DNA of 64,000 nucleotides from Salinibacterium sp. ZJ70 (GCF_011751865.2 NZ_CP061770.1:62001-126000); one strand, 5' to 3'. Counted from the stretch's first letter, positions 42,792-51,495 are shown. Numbers and translations: made by a program. The notes: generated by a model not told the origin, from the sequence alone.

Positions 42792-44408
42792 CTACCTGCT
42801 CGATGACGATGACGCGGCGGGCTCGGTCTCGGGCGGCGTCGTGGCGGCGCCGTCGCGGCGGGTCGCCGACGCACCGAGTGAGAGTGTCGCGAGCAGACCG
42901 ACCACGAGGAACCCCATGGCGGTGATCGCGTTCCAGCGGGCCGCATCCGTGAACGCCTCGCGGGCGATCTGGGCGACGATCGGCGACTGCTGCTCGAGAC
43001 CCGGGATGGCTGCGCCCGCACTGTCGACGACGACGTCGACGATCTCGGTGCGGGTCTCGGCCGGAAGCGAATCCGGCAGCTTCGCGTCGAGGCTCGCGCC
43101 GAGCGAACCGAAGAGCACCGTTCCGAGGATCGCGATGCCGAGGGCCGAGCCCACCTGGCGCGACGTCGACTGCGTGCCCGACGCCTGACCGCTCTGCTCG
43201 ATCGGCACATCCGCGAGGATCACGCCGGTGAGCTGGGCGGTCGCGAGGCCCACGCCGAAGCCGTAGACCGCGAGGCCGATGCCCAGCTGCCACCACTGCG
43301 CGTCGAGCGAGATGAACGCGGCGAGGATCCCGAGTCCGATGATCTCGGACAGCAGACCCATGCGCACCGTCCAGACGGGCGCGACCTTGCCGACCATGCT
43401 GCCGGCGGCGCCGGAGGCGAGGAACGAGCCGCCCGCGAGCGTCAGCAACAGGAAGCCCACGTGCAGCGCGTCGTAGCCGAGTGCGTTCTGCAGCCACAGC
43501 GGCAGCGACAGGATGATGCCGAATTCGCCGAGCGAGACGAGGAGCGCGGTGATGTTGCCGTTGCGGAACGAGGTGAGCCGGAAGAGCGAGAAGGCGATCA
43601 TCGTCGACTTGCCCTGCTTCTGGCGGTGCAGACCCCAGGCGATGAAGGCGACGAGCGCGACGAGGGAGAGGGCGAACACGAACGGGATGGGCGAGATGCC
43701 GAGTGTCCAGAAGTCCGGGACCTTCTCCGACTCCCACCAGCCGAACGTGCGGCCTTCGATGAGGCCGAAGACGAAGCTCGTGAACAGCACGACCGAGAGC
43801 GCGGCTCCGACGAGGTCGAGCCGACCCGGCTGCGGTGCCTTCGACTCGCGCACCCACAGGAGCGCGCCGATGATGATGATGATGCCGAGCGGCACGTTGA
43901 TGCCGAACGCCCAGCGCCACGAGAACGCGGTCGTCAGCCAGCCGCCGAGGAGCGGACCGACGGCAGCCATGCCGCCGATGGTGGAGCCCCAGATGGCGAA
44001 CGCGATGCCGCGCTCGCGGCCGGTGAAGTTGGCGTTCACGAGGGAGAGGGTGGTGGGCAGGATCATGGCGCCGCCGACGCCCTGCACGACGCGCGAGGCG
44101 ATGAGGAGCTCGCCGCTGCCGGCGAGTGCGGCGAGCACGCTCGAGGCGCCGAAGATGATGACGCCGAGGATGAGCATGCGTCGTCGGCCGATGCGGTCGG
44201 CGATCGTGCCGAACACGAGCAGCAGCGCCGCGAAGACGAGCGTGTAGGACTCCTGCACCCACTGCACTTGAGTGGAGGTGATGTCGAGATCATCGACGAC
44301 GGCGGGGATGGCGACGTTGACGATGGTCGAGTCGACGATGATCAGCGACACGGCCACAGAGATGACGACGAGGCCGAGCCAGCGGCGCTTGTCGGGCGAA
44401 TTCTCCAC
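42792..44408 (-). CDS. MFS exporter of the DHA2 (EmrB/QacA) type
   Basis: A 538-residue, 14-helix drug/H+ antiporter. Motif C-like (WGSTIGGMAAVGPLLGGWL) and IVDSTIVNVAIP in helix 1 are diagnostic. A poly-Ser C-terminus follows. The GTG start is preceded by TTGGAGAGA. It is divergent from a MarR regulator with 61 nt between, so it is very likely the target of that regulator. The exported compound is unknown. Confidence 0.92.
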   Translation of the reverse strand: MENSPDKRRWLGLVVISVAVSLIIVDSTIVNVAIPAVVDDLDITSTQVQWVQESYTLVFAALLLVFGTIADRIGRRRMLILGVIIFGASSVLAALAGSGELLIASRVVQGVGGAMILPTTLSLVNANFTGRERGIAFAIWGSTIGGMAAVGPLLGGWLTTAFSWRWAFGINVPLGIIIIIGALLWVRESKAPQPGRLDLVGAALSVVLFTSFVFGLIEGRTFGWWESEKVPDFWTLGISPIPFVFALSLVALVAFIAWGLHRQKQGKSTMIAFSLFRLTSFRNGNITALLVSLGEFGIILSLPLWLQNALGYDALHVGFLLLTLAGGSFLASGAAGSMVGKVAPVWTVRMGLLSEIIGLGILAAFISLDAQWWQLGIGLAVYGFGVGLATAQLTGVILADVPIEQSGQASGTQSTSRQVGSALGIAILGTVLFGSLGASLDAKLPDSLPAETRTEIVDVVVDSAGAAIPGLEQQSPIVAQIAREAFTDAARWNAITAMGFLVVGLLATLSLGASATRRDGAATTPPETEPAASSSSSR

Positions 44409-44426
44409 GGATTCTCTCCAAAGGTA

Positions 44427-44448
44427 AGCAAACTGAGTAAACTAGATT
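44427..44448 (+). promoter_or_regulatory. Direct-repeat operator and -10 between exporter and MarR genes
   Basis: AGCAAACTG (44427-44435) and AGTAAACTA (44436-44444) are tandem 9-bp near-repeats, overlapping a TAGATT box (44443-44448) that fits a -10 for the marR gene. A regulator bound here could block both divergent promoters. Confidence 0.5.
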
Positions 44449-44469
44449 GTAGACCCGTAAGGAGCGCTC

Positions 44470-44934
44470 ATGCACGACGAGATGTCCGACTGGCCCACTG
44501 GGCGGCTCCTCTCCGTCGCCGCGCGCTCCGTCGAGCAGGCGTGGCGCCGCACACTCGAAGATCTCGACCTCAGCCGCGCGGGCCTCATCGTGCTGCACCT
44601 GACCGGCTCCGGGCCGGTCGCCCTCAGCGAACTCGCGCGCGGAGCCCACGTCACCGTGCAGACCATGAGCCGCACCGTCGAGAACCTCGTCAAGAGCGGG
44701 CACGTGAAGCTGACGCGCGACGAGTCGGATGCGCGCCGCCGGCTTGTGGAGCGCACGCCGCTCGGCGACGAGACCTTCGCGCGCATCCACAACCTCGAGG
44801 GCCACGGATTCGACCAGATGGCCGAAGAGCAGCAGCTGCGGGCGCTCCTCCTCGAGATCATACGCACGCATCGCGGCGACTTCACGGGCGGTGCCACCCT
44901 CCTCGCGCATCCGGCCGCTACTCTCGAAGGGTGA
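44470..44934 (+). CDS. MarR family transcriptional regulator
   Basis: A 154-residue winged-helix regulator; VALSELARGAHVTVQTMSRTVENLVKSG is the recognition region and TRDESDARRRLVERT the wing. TAAGGAG precedes ATG 44470 at good spacing. It probably represses the divergent exporter. Its stop overlaps the chorismate mutase GTG (GTGA). Confidence 0.92.
   Translation: MHDEMSDWPTGRLLSVAARSVEQAWRRTLEDLDLSRAGLIVLHLTGSGPVALSELARGAHVTVQTMSRTVENLVKSGHVKLTRDESDARRRLVERTPLGDETFARIHNLEGHGFDQMAEEQQLRALLLEIIRTHRGDFTGGATLLAHPAATLEG
44919..44924 (+). promoter_or_regulatory. Candidate -10 (TACTCT) inside the end of the marR gene
   Basis: TACTCT ends exactly 6 nt before GTG 44931, so the chorismate mutase gene could be transcribed from its own leaderless start as well as by read-through. 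Confidence 0.45.
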
Positions 44935-45260
44935 CCTCCGACGCACTCCACCAGGACCCGATCGCCGAACTCGCGGGCTACCGCAAGAGCATCGACAACA
45001 TCGATGCGGCGCTCATCCACCTGCTTGCAGAGCGCTTCAAGTTCACACAGGCCGTCGGGCGACTGAAGGCCACGAGCGGCATGCCCGCCTCCGACCCGGG
45101 CCGCGAGAAGGAGCAGATCGCGCGACTCCGGGCGCTCGCGGAGGACTCGCACCTCGACCCCGAGTTCGCCGAGAAGTGGTTCACCTTCGTGGTCGCCGAG
45201 GTCATCCACCACCACGAGCGCATCGCCAACAGCGGTGCCGGCGGCACCTCGCCGGAGTGA
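44931..45260 (+). CDS. Chorismate mutase, AroQ type
   Basis: A 109-residue all-helical AroQ domain: YRKSIDNIDAALIHLLAERFKFTQAVGRLKA contains the conserved Arg/Asp/Lys residues of the first helix (positions 18-48). It converts chorismate to prephenate for Phe/Tyr synthesis. No secretion signal. GTG 44931 overlaps the marR stop; its own stop overlaps the SDR start (GTGA). Confidence 0.9.
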   Translation: MTSDALHQDPIAELAGYRKSIDNIDAALIHLLAERFKFTQAVGRLKATSGMPASDPGREKEQIARLRALAEDSHLDPEFAEKWFTFVVAEVIHHHERIANSGAGGTSPE

Positions 45261-46174
45261 GCTGGGACCCGCGCGCGCTCCCGTCGCTCGCGGGACGCAC
45301 CGTCGTCGTCACGGGCGGCAACGCCGGGATCGGCTACTTCATCTCCGAACAGCTCGCGGGGGCGGGTGCGCGGGTCGTCATCGCGTCGCGATCCGCCGAG
45401 AAGACGGATGCGGCGATGCGCTCCATCCGCCTGCGCGTTCCGGGCGCCGAGCTCGCGCACGTGCCGCTCGACCTCACCTCGCTCTCCTCGGTGCGTGAGG
45501 CGGCTACGGCGCTCGCCGCGTATCGGCCGCTGCATGGCCTCGTGAACAACGCGGGTCTCGTGCTCACGCCTCGGCATCGCGCAACCACCGTGGATGGTGT
45601 CGAGCTCGCCATCGGCGGCAACTTCCTCGGGCACTTCGCCCTCACGGCGCTGCTGTTCCCTGCGCTCGCCCCGGATGCGCGCGTCGTGGGCCTCGGCAGT
45701 CTCTCGACGCGCATGAGCCGGCTGCACCCGGACGACCTCTGGTCTGAGCATGCGTACGCCCGCTTCCGCGCCTACGCCGCGTCCAAGCACGCGGTGCAGA
45801 TCTTCGGGTTCGAGCTCGCGCGCCGTCTCGACGCGGTGGGCGATGCGCGCCGCTCGCTCATCGCCCACCCGGGGTGGGCCACGAGCGCCTACGCGAGCCC
45901 TCGCCCCGGCATCACCGACCGGAACCCTGCACCTGGGCGTGTCTTCGAGAGGCTCACCGGATGGGTCGGCCAGGGCAAGGACCGTGGCGCCTGGGAGCCC
46001 GTGCGCGCGTTCGCCGATCCTGACGCCCCCAACGGCGGTTACGTCGCGCCGCGGTTCGGGCTCGCGGGTGCCCCCGTCCTCATGCACGCGCCTGCGCGCT
46101 CGACGGACCCCGAGCTCGGAGCCGCAGTATGGGCGGACGCCGAATCGCGGTCAGGGGTGCGGTTCCCCGTCTAG
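45257..46174 (+). CDS. Short-chain dehydrogenase (retinol dehydrogenase-like)
   Basis: A 305-residue SDR: cofactor motif VTGGNAGIGYFI, NNAG, a serine in GLGSLSTR and the catalytic YAASK. The length and HPGWATSAY segment match the WW-oxidoreductase/retinol-dehydrogenase-like group. Substrate unknown. GTG 45257 overlaps the chorismate mutase stop. Two fragments of this gene recur at 48312-48460 as a decayed copy. Confidence 0.88.
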   Translation: MSWDPRALPSLAGRTVVVTGGNAGIGYFISEQLAGAGARVVIASRSAEKTDAAMRSIRLRVPGAELAHVPLDLTSLSSVREAATALAAYRPLHGLVNNAGLVLTPRHRATTVDGVELAIGGNFLGHFALTALLFPALAPDARVVGLGSLSTRMSRLHPDDLWSEHAYARFRAYAASKHAVQIFGFELARRLDAVGDARRSLIAHPGWATSAYASPRPGITDRNPAPGRVFERLTGWVGQGKDRGAWEPVRAFADPDAPNGGYVAPRFGLAGAPVLMHAPARSTDPELGAAVWADAESRSGVRFPV

Positions 46175-46182
46175 CCGTACGG

Positions 46183-46228
46183 GCAGCGGGCACTCGCGCT
46201 CCGAAGACGGAGGGCGAGCGCCCGCTGC
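46183..46228 (+). terminator. Terminator hairpin between SDR and LAATG protein genes
   Basis: Three stacked stems (GCAGCGGGC, CTCGC and CTCCG with their complements) form a long hairpin just after the SDR stop, between converging genes. Confidence 0.75.
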
Positions 46229-46253
46229 GAGCGGGGGGTCGGGGGTCGGTGGG

Positions 46254-47921
46254 TCAGTGGGGGCGGCGAATCGCGCGGGTGCGCACGGCGAGCAGCGCAC
46301 CGCCCGCTGCGAGCAGCGCCAGTGCGCCGGCGCCGATCGCGAGGCCGGATGCGCTGAGTCCCGTCGCAGCCAGCTCCTGATCGCGCACCGTGAAGACGCA
46401 GGAGATCTGCGCACCCATCGTCGCGGTCGCCGGGGCGTCAGCGATCTTGAGGGAGATCTGCGAAGCGGATGCGGAGGCGAACGCCGTGTCGCCCACGCCC
46501 GTGGTGCACTGGACCGTCACAGCGAAGCGCGAGGTCGGGCCGGTCGCGGTGAGCGAGAGGTCGAGAGTGCCATCCGCGAGGATCGGCAGGGCTCCGATCC
46601 TCTCCGCCTGGAGACCGCGGCCGGTTCCGGAGGTCGTGGCCGGTCCGAACGCGTACGCGGAACCGGATCCGAGGGTCTGGGTGCCGGAGATCGTGAACTG
46701 CTCATCCGCTCCGCGATCCGTCTGCACATCCACCTGCACGGTGAGCGTGGGCGGGCCGGTGTGGGTGGCGAGATCGACCCAGCTGACGTCAGCCGACTTG
46801 ACGCCGTTCGCCTGGCTCGGGCCGAGGGCGGAGAAGTCGACAGGGTTGGTGAGCGTGTGGGTGTTGCCCTGCTCGACGATGAGCTTGCCCGAGCGAGTGA
46901 AAGCGAGCCCGTTGTAGGCAGCGCCGGCGTGCGTGTTGTAGACCGTGGGCTGGCCCGCGGTGCCGATCGTCGCGGCGGGCGCGATGGTCGGGACCGGTCG
47001 CGTGTCGGCGACGGGGTCGATGTTGGGCCGGTGGCCGAAGTCCGCGTAGTCGAACGTGGCCATCATCGCCGGCCCGGGGCCGCCTGACTTCGTGGCGTCA
47101 TGCAGCACGCTGGTCACGAGGATGAGGTTGCCGCTGCTGTCGAAGGTGATGTCTCCGTTGAGCAGCTGCGGCAGCTCGAGGTTCACTGCGCTGTTCTTGA
47201 AGAAGTCGATGTGGGCGACCTCGCCGGTGGCGACGTTCCCCAGGCTCACCTGTTTGGGGTCGTAGCGGTAGAGGTGCGCCCGGACGGCTTCGGCCCAGCG
47301 GCTCGGCTCGGAGACGCCCGCGCTGGTGGCCGAGGCCTCGCTGGTGAAGTTCGAGAGGTAGATGAAGTAGTACGCACCGTCGCGGGGGTTGACGGCACCT
47401 CCGTTGATGTTGCCGCCGCCGCGCGAGTTGAGCTGGAAGTTCTGGGCCACGCGGGTCGGGGTTCCGAGAACGCCCTGCGGGTGCGCCTCGCTCGGTGCCT
47501 CGACGAGCTCGACTGACCAGATGTCGATCGTCCCCACCTGGGACTCGCTGCCGAGCTGGGTCGTGAAATAGAACATCCCATCCGGTGAGACGCCGAGCGC
47601 GTTGGCGTTATCGCGCAGCGAGTTGCTCGTGCCGGACTTCACGGGAAGGTCGATCAGCTCGCCGCCGAGAAGGACGTTGTCTGCGGAGATGGAGTTGGTG
47701 CGCTCGTCGTACGTCACCTGGCGAATGCCCGCCGCGATCGGGCGGTTGAGGTAACCCTGGCGGGCCTCGAGCACGTAGAAAACACCGTCGGCGGGCGGCG
47801 CAACTGCGTGCGCCGGCGCGTCAGACGACGTAGCGGCGACGCCCATTCCGATCATCAGCGCGGAGGCGGCGGCGAGCAGGCGTCGAGTGTGGGCGAACGG
47901 GCGAGTGGGGGCGGGTGTCAT
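46254..47921 (-). CDS. Secreted surface protein with LAATG sorting signal
   Basis: A 555-residue protein: a signal peptide ending near APAHA, a large central domain with repeated short motifs (GVSPDGMFYFTT, AVNPRDGAYYFIY, TFDSSGNLILVTS) that suggest a beta-propeller-like fold, a beta-rich region before the end, then the sorting signal LAATG (517-521), a hydrophobic helix and a basic tail. LAxTG signals are those known for class E sortases. No sortase gene is in the window. The ligand or substrate is unknown. Confidence 0.82.
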   Translation of the reverse strand: MTPAPTRPFAHTRRLLAAASALMIGMGVAATSSDAPAHAVAPPADGVFYVLEARQGYLNRPIAAGIRQVTYDERTNSISADNVLLGGELIDLPVKSGTSNSLRDNANALGVSPDGMFYFTTQLGSESQVGTIDIWSVELVEAPSEAHPQGVLGTPTRVAQNFQLNSRGGGNINGGAVNPRDGAYYFIYLSNFTSEASATSAGVSEPSRWAEAVRAHLYRYDPKQVSLGNVATGEVAHIDFFKNSAVNLELPQLLNGDITFDSSGNLILVTSVLHDATKSGGPGPAMMATFDYADFGHRPNIDPVADTRPVPTIAPAATIGTAGQPTVYNTHAGAAYNGLAFTRSGKLIVEQGNTHTLTNPVDFSALGPSQANGVKSADVSWVDLATHTGPPTLTVQVDVQTDRGADEQFTISGTQTLGSGSAYAFGPATTSGTGRGLQAERIGALPILADGTLDLSLTATGPTSRFAVTVQCTTGVGDTAFASASASQISLKIADAPATATMGAQISCVFTVRDQELAATGLSASGLAIGAGALALLAAGGALLAVRTRAIRRPH

Positions 47922-48029
47922 GTGGCGCGTCTCGTGTCGCCGAGCCGTGGGGCCAGCCCGGGTTGGATAAGTGACACCTCAACAATATCGGAGCGCAGAT
48001 TGGCCCACCAGAACCCCGAACGGGGTGAC

Positions 48030-48296
48030 GGCGCGGGCTCGGCAGCTCCCGGATGAAGGCCGTGGTGCCGGCGACGGTATCGCGAACGAATACGTGGAAA
48101 CCCGTGCTGGTGACGAGGGCGAGCGTGGTGGCCTGGACCGGTACGAGACGAACCTTCCGTCACCCGAGATCGCGGGGGTGTAGCTCGTGCCGTCGCTCTG
48201 GGTGCCGTCGGTGGCGGTGGAGATGCGGGTGATGGTGCCCGCGATCCTGTCGTGCACGAAGATGTCTTCGACGCCGTTGGTGTCGCCGGGAACTGG
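48030..48296 (-). pseudogene. Decayed propeller-gene fragment with frameshift
   Basis: On the minus strand, 48135-48296 encodes PVPGDTNGVEDIFVHD... and PAISGDGRFVSYRS, matching one blade of the two propeller genes next door. The following blade continues in another frame (ATTLALVTSTGFHVFVRDT, about 48033-48130). The remaining blades, signal peptide and sorting signal are missing. Confidence 0.75.
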
Positions 48297-48311
48297 CTGC
48301 GGTCGTCGCCC

Positions 48312-48460
48312 TGCGGGTCGTCGGCCTCGGCAGTCTCTCGACGCGGATGAGCCGCGTGCACCTGGACGACCTCTGGTCAGAGCACGCGTGCGCCCGCTTC
48401 CGCGGCTATGCCGCATCCAAGCAGGCCGCCCCCAGGAGGTTACGTCGCGCCGCGCTCGCG
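48312..48460 (+). pseudogene. Fragmentary copy of the SDR gene at 45257-46174
   Basis: 48312-48427 matches 45679-45798 of the SDR gene at the DNA level with few differences (GGCCTCGGCAGTCTCTCGAC is identical), encoding GLGSLSTRMSR and the YAASK region. 48426-48459 then matches about 46022-46067 (GGYVAPR). The sequence between these blocks and both ends of the gene are missing. The high identity implies a fairly recent local duplication. Confidence 0.8.
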
Positions 48461-48464
48461 GATG

Positions 48465-49913
48465 TCAGTTCGCGCGTGGCCGGCGAGCAGCGAGAAGCCC
48501 GAGGATGCCGGCCCCTGCCACGAGGGCGGCGAGGCCGAGCGCGCCGAAGATCGAGCTGTCGGCGCCGGTCTCGGCGAGTGCTGCGCCCGGAGTGGCCGTG
48601 GGTGTGGGCGCGGCTGCGGGTGTCACGTGAAGGAAGATGTCGGTCACGTCGTTGGTGTCGCTGTCGACGAGGTTGTTTGCGTCTGAGGTGAACGCGATGG
48701 CGCGCCCGTCAGCGGAGATCGCGGGGGCGGAGCTGGTGGGGACGTGGTCGCCTTCGATGTGGCGGGAGATGAGCGATGTGGTGCCGGTGGTGGTGTCGTG
48801 GAGGAAGACGTTGCCCCAGCCGAAGATCTCGCCGGTGACGAGGTTGGTCGCGTTCGAGGTGTAGGTGACGTAGCGTCCGTCGGCGGAGATCGCGGGGTTC
48901 TGGCTGGAGTCGTCGCCTTGTGTGCCGTCGGTGTGGGCGGAGATGAGGGTGGTGACGCCGGTGGTGGTGTCGCGGAGGAGCACGTCGTACGTGCCGTTGC
49001 CGTCTCCCGAGAACAGGTTGGCTGCGAATGTCTCGAAGGTGACGTAGCGTCCGTCGGCGGAGATCGCCGGGTTCTGGCTGACGTTGTTTCCCTGCGTGCC
49101 GTCGGTGTGGAGCGAGACGCGGGTGGTGGTGCCGTGGGCCGTGTCGTGGAGGAATACGTCCCCCCAGAGGTTCGTGTCACCAGAGACGAGGTCGTCGGCC
49201 CACGACGTGTAGGCGATGTAGCGGCCGTCGGCGGAGATCGCGGGGCCGAAGCTGTTGCCGCCGCCTTGGGTGCCGTCGGTGTGGCGGGAGATGAGGGTGG
49301 TGGTGGCGGTGGTGGTGTCGTACACGAACACGTCTTCGGATCCGTTGGTGTCGCCGGTGACGAGGTTGCTCGCAAGTGATGAGTACGCGATGTAGCGGCC
49401 GTCGGCGGAGATCGCGGGACCGTAACTGACGTCGTGGCCAGGTGAGACGAGGGTGGTGGTTCCGGTGGCTGTGTCAGAGAGGAACACGTCCCAGGTGCCG
49501 TTGAAGTCACCGTCGACGAGGTTGTCCGCCTCTGACTCGTACGCGATGTAGCGGCCGTCGGCGGAGATCGCCGGGCCGTAGCTGCTGTAGCTGCCTTGGC
49601 TGCCTTCGCTGTGGCGGGAGATGAGCGTGGTGGCACCGGTGGTGGTGTCGTGGAGGAACACGTCAGATGCGCCGTTGGTGTCGCCGGGAACGAGGTTGTC
49701 CGCGTCTGAGTGGAAGGCGATGTAGCGCCCATCGGCGGAGATCGCGGCACCGTCACTCTCGTTGTTGCCTCCGGTGCCGTCGCTCGCGACCGAGACCCGG
49801 GAGATTGTGGCCGCACCAGTGGCGCTCGCCGACGAGGCGAGGCCCAGGGCGAGCATCCCCGCCACTCCGAGTGCAGAAGCGGACATTGCGGCGCGGCGAG
49901 ATGTGGTGGTCAC
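48465..49913 (-). CDS. Seven-bladed propeller surface protein with LAETG signal
   Basis: A 482-residue protein: signal peptide ending near ASSASA, then seven repeats of about 55 residues, each with AISADGRYIAY followed by a D-x-N-G type loop and DVFLHDT (TolB/PD40-like blades). A Pro/Thr linker leads to LAETG (446-450), a hydrophobic helix and RRPRAN. It is probably anchored to the wall by a class E sortase. The D/N/G loops could bind calcium. GTG 49913 has TAGGAT 7 nt upstream. It is a tandem paralog of the next gene. Confidence 0.87.
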   Translation of the reverse strand: MTTTSRRAAMSASALGVAGMLALGLASSASATGAATISRVSVASDGTGGNNESDGAAISADGRYIAFHSDADNLVPGDTNGASDVFLHDTTTGATTLISRHSEGSQGSYSSYGPAISADGRYIAYESEADNLVDGDFNGTWDVFLSDTATGTTTLVSPGHDVSYGPAISADGRYIAYSSLASNLVTGDTNGSEDVFVYDTTTATTTLISRHTDGTQGGGNSFGPAISADGRYIAYTSWADDLVSGDTNLWGDVFLHDTAHGTTTRVSLHTDGTQGNNVSQNPAISADGRYVTFETFAANLFSGDGNGTYDVLLRDTTTGVTTLISAHTDGTQGDDSSQNPAISADGRYVTYTSNATNLVTGEIFGWGNVFLHDTTTGTTSLISRHIEGDHVPTSSAPAISADGRAIAFTSDANNLVDSDTNDVTDIFLHVTPAAAPTPTATPGAALAETGADSSIFGALGLAALVAGAGILGLLAARRPRAN

Positions 49914-49920
49914 CCGAGGA

Positions 49921-49966
49921 ATCCTAGTGAACGGTGGTCTTGGCGCGCTTCCCCCCGGATGAGGGG
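49921..49966 (-). promoter_or_regulatory. Promoter region of propeller gene 1, with shared box
   Basis: TAGGAT (49921-49926) lies 7 nt before the start, and a GCGCTTCCCCC...GGGG box (49945-49966, plus-strand reading) begins 32 nt upstream. The same layout precedes the paralog (51496-51540). Confidence 0.5.
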
Positions 49967-49988
49967 CATTGGTGACGGGAGCTCGGTT

Positions 49989-51488
49989 TCAGTTCGTCCG
50001 CGTGTGCGGGCGGCGTGCGGCGAGCAGGCCGAGGATGCAAGCACCTGCCACGAGGGCTGCGAGGCCGATCGCTGCGGGGGTGGATCCGTCGGCGCCGGTC
50101 TCGGCGAGTGCGGCCCCCGGCGTCGCTGCGGGAGTGGCGGTGGGGGCGCTCGTGGGGGTGGGGGCGGGGGCGGGAGCTGCGAAGAGGAATACGTCGATCC
50201 ACTCGTTCTCGTCGCCATCGACGAGGTTGTCTGCCCATGACTCGTAGGCGATGTAGCGGCCGTCGGTGGAGATCGCGGGACCCTCGCTGCTGCTGTTGCC
50301 GGGTGTGCCGTCAGTGTGGCGCGAGATGAGGGTGGTGGTGCTCGTGGCGGTGTCGCTGAGGAATACGTCCCAGGCGGCGTTGGTGTCGCCCGTGACGAGA
50401 GTGCTCGCATACGACTTGTAGGTGATGTAGCGGCCGTCGCCGGAGATGGTGGGGTGCTGGCTCCAGCTGTCGCCTTCGGTGCCGCCTGTGAGGCGGGAGA
50501 CGAGGGTGGTGGTGCTGGTGGCGGTGTCGTGGAGGAATACGTCGGGATAGCCGCCGTCGTCGTCGTCGTCCACGAGGTTGTCTGCCCGTGATTCGTAGGC
50601 GATGTAGAGGCCGTCGGCGGAGATCGCGGGACCGCTGCTGCTGTCGTTGCCTTGGGTGCCGTCAGTGTGACGGGAGATGAGGGTGGTGGTTCCCGTAGTG
50701 GCCTTGTAGAGGAAGATGTCGTGCGCGTCATTGCTGTCGTCATCGACGAGGTTGTCTGCCCATGAATCGTAGGCGATGTAGAGGCCGTCGGCGGAGATCG
50801 CGGGACCGCTGCTGCTGTCGTTGCCCTGGGTGCCGTCGCTGTGGCGGGAGATGAGGGTGGTGGTGCCCGTGCTGGTGTCGAAGAGGAAGATGTCCGCGGA
50901 GCCGTTGCTGTCGTCGGCGACGAGGGTGGTCGCGTACGACTCGTAGGTGACGTAGCGCCCGTCGGCGGAGATCGCGGAGGCGTAGCTGTCCTTGTCGCCT
51001 TGGGTGCCGTCAGTGTGGCGCGAGATGAGGGTGGTGGTGCCCGTGCTGGTGTCGAAGAGGAATACGTCTGCGGAGCCGTTGCTGTCGTCGGCGACGAGGG
51101 TGGTCGCGTACGAGTCGTAGGTGACGTAGCGCCCGTCGGCGGAGATCGCGGGGTCGAAGCTGCCGTAGTTGCCCTGGGTGCCGTCGGTGTGGCGGGAGAT
51201 GAGGGTGGTGGTGCCCGTGCTGGTGTCGAAGAGGAATACGTCTGCGGAGCCGTTGCTGTCGTCGGCGACGAGGGTGGTCGCGCTGGAGTGATAGGCGACG
51301 TAGCGCCCGTCGGCGGAGATCGCAGGGGAGTGGCTGTTCTGGTCGCCTTCGGTGCCGTCGCTCGCGATCGAGACTCGCGTGGTGGTGACTGCGCCGGTCG
51401 CGCTCGCTGAGGCGGCGAGGCCCAGGGTGAGCAGTCCTGCGACTCCGAGAGCGAAAGTGGACACGATGGCGCGACGGGGGGTGAGCAT
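49989..51488 (-). CDS. Seven-bladed propeller surface protein with LAETG signal (paralog)
   Basis: A 499-residue paralog of the preceding protein: signal peptide (ending ASASA), seven blades with a 58-residue step (AIS-type motifs start at 55, 113, 171, 229, 287, 346, 404), a Pro/Thr/Ala linker, LAETG (462-466), hydrophobic helix and basic tail. Blades 1-3 are nearly identical to each other. ATG 51488 is chosen because it gives a good signal peptide and has TAGCAT 7 nt upstream; in-frame sequence before it overlaps purL antisense. Confidence 0.87.
   Translation of the reverse strand: MLTPRRAIVSTFALGVAGLLTLGLAASASATGAVTTTRVSIASDGTEGDQNSHSPAISADGRYVAYHSSATTLVADDSNGSADVFLFDTSTGTTTLISRHTDGTQGNYGSFDPAISADGRYVTYDSYATTLVADDSNGSADVFLFDTSTGTTTLISRHTDGTQGDKDSYASAISADGRYVTYESYATTLVADDSNGSADIFLFDTSTGTTTLISRHSDGTQGNDSSSGPAISADGLYIAYDSWADNLVDDDSNDAHDIFLYKATTGTTTLISRHTDGTQGNDSSSGPAISADGLYIAYESRADNLVDDDDDGGYPDVFLHDTATSTTTLVSRLTGGTEGDSWSQHPTISGDGRYITYKSYASTLVTGDTNAAWDVFLSDTATSTTTLISRHTDGTPGNSSSEGPAISTDGRYIAYESWADNLVDGDENEWIDVFLFAAPAPAPTPTSAPTATPAATPGAALAETGADGSTPAAIGLAALVAGACILGLLAARRPHTRTN
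50805..51326 (-). repeat. Three near-identical 174-bp blade repeats
   Basis: The DNA encoding blades 1-3 of the second propeller gene is repeated almost exactly at a 174-bp step (for example GTTGCTGTCGTCGGCGACGA recurs at 50903, 51077 and 51251). This indicates recent tandem amplification or gene conversion within the gene. Confidence 0.8.
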
Positions 51489-51495
51489 GTGAGGA

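Larger units (their letters stand above)
47922..48464. other. Gene-poor stretch holding only decayed fragments
   Basis: This 543-nt gap holds the propeller fragment and the SDR fragment side by side with a sharp join near 48300. The part next to the LAATG gene (47922-48030) shows no coding sequence that I can support; it should contain that gene's promoter. Confidence 0.6.

Noticed and set aside
48465..51488. CRISPR-like or satellite array, because of many regular repeats
   Set aside because: The repeats have a 160-175 bp step, keep an open frame and encode propeller blades; there are no short repeats with unique spacers.
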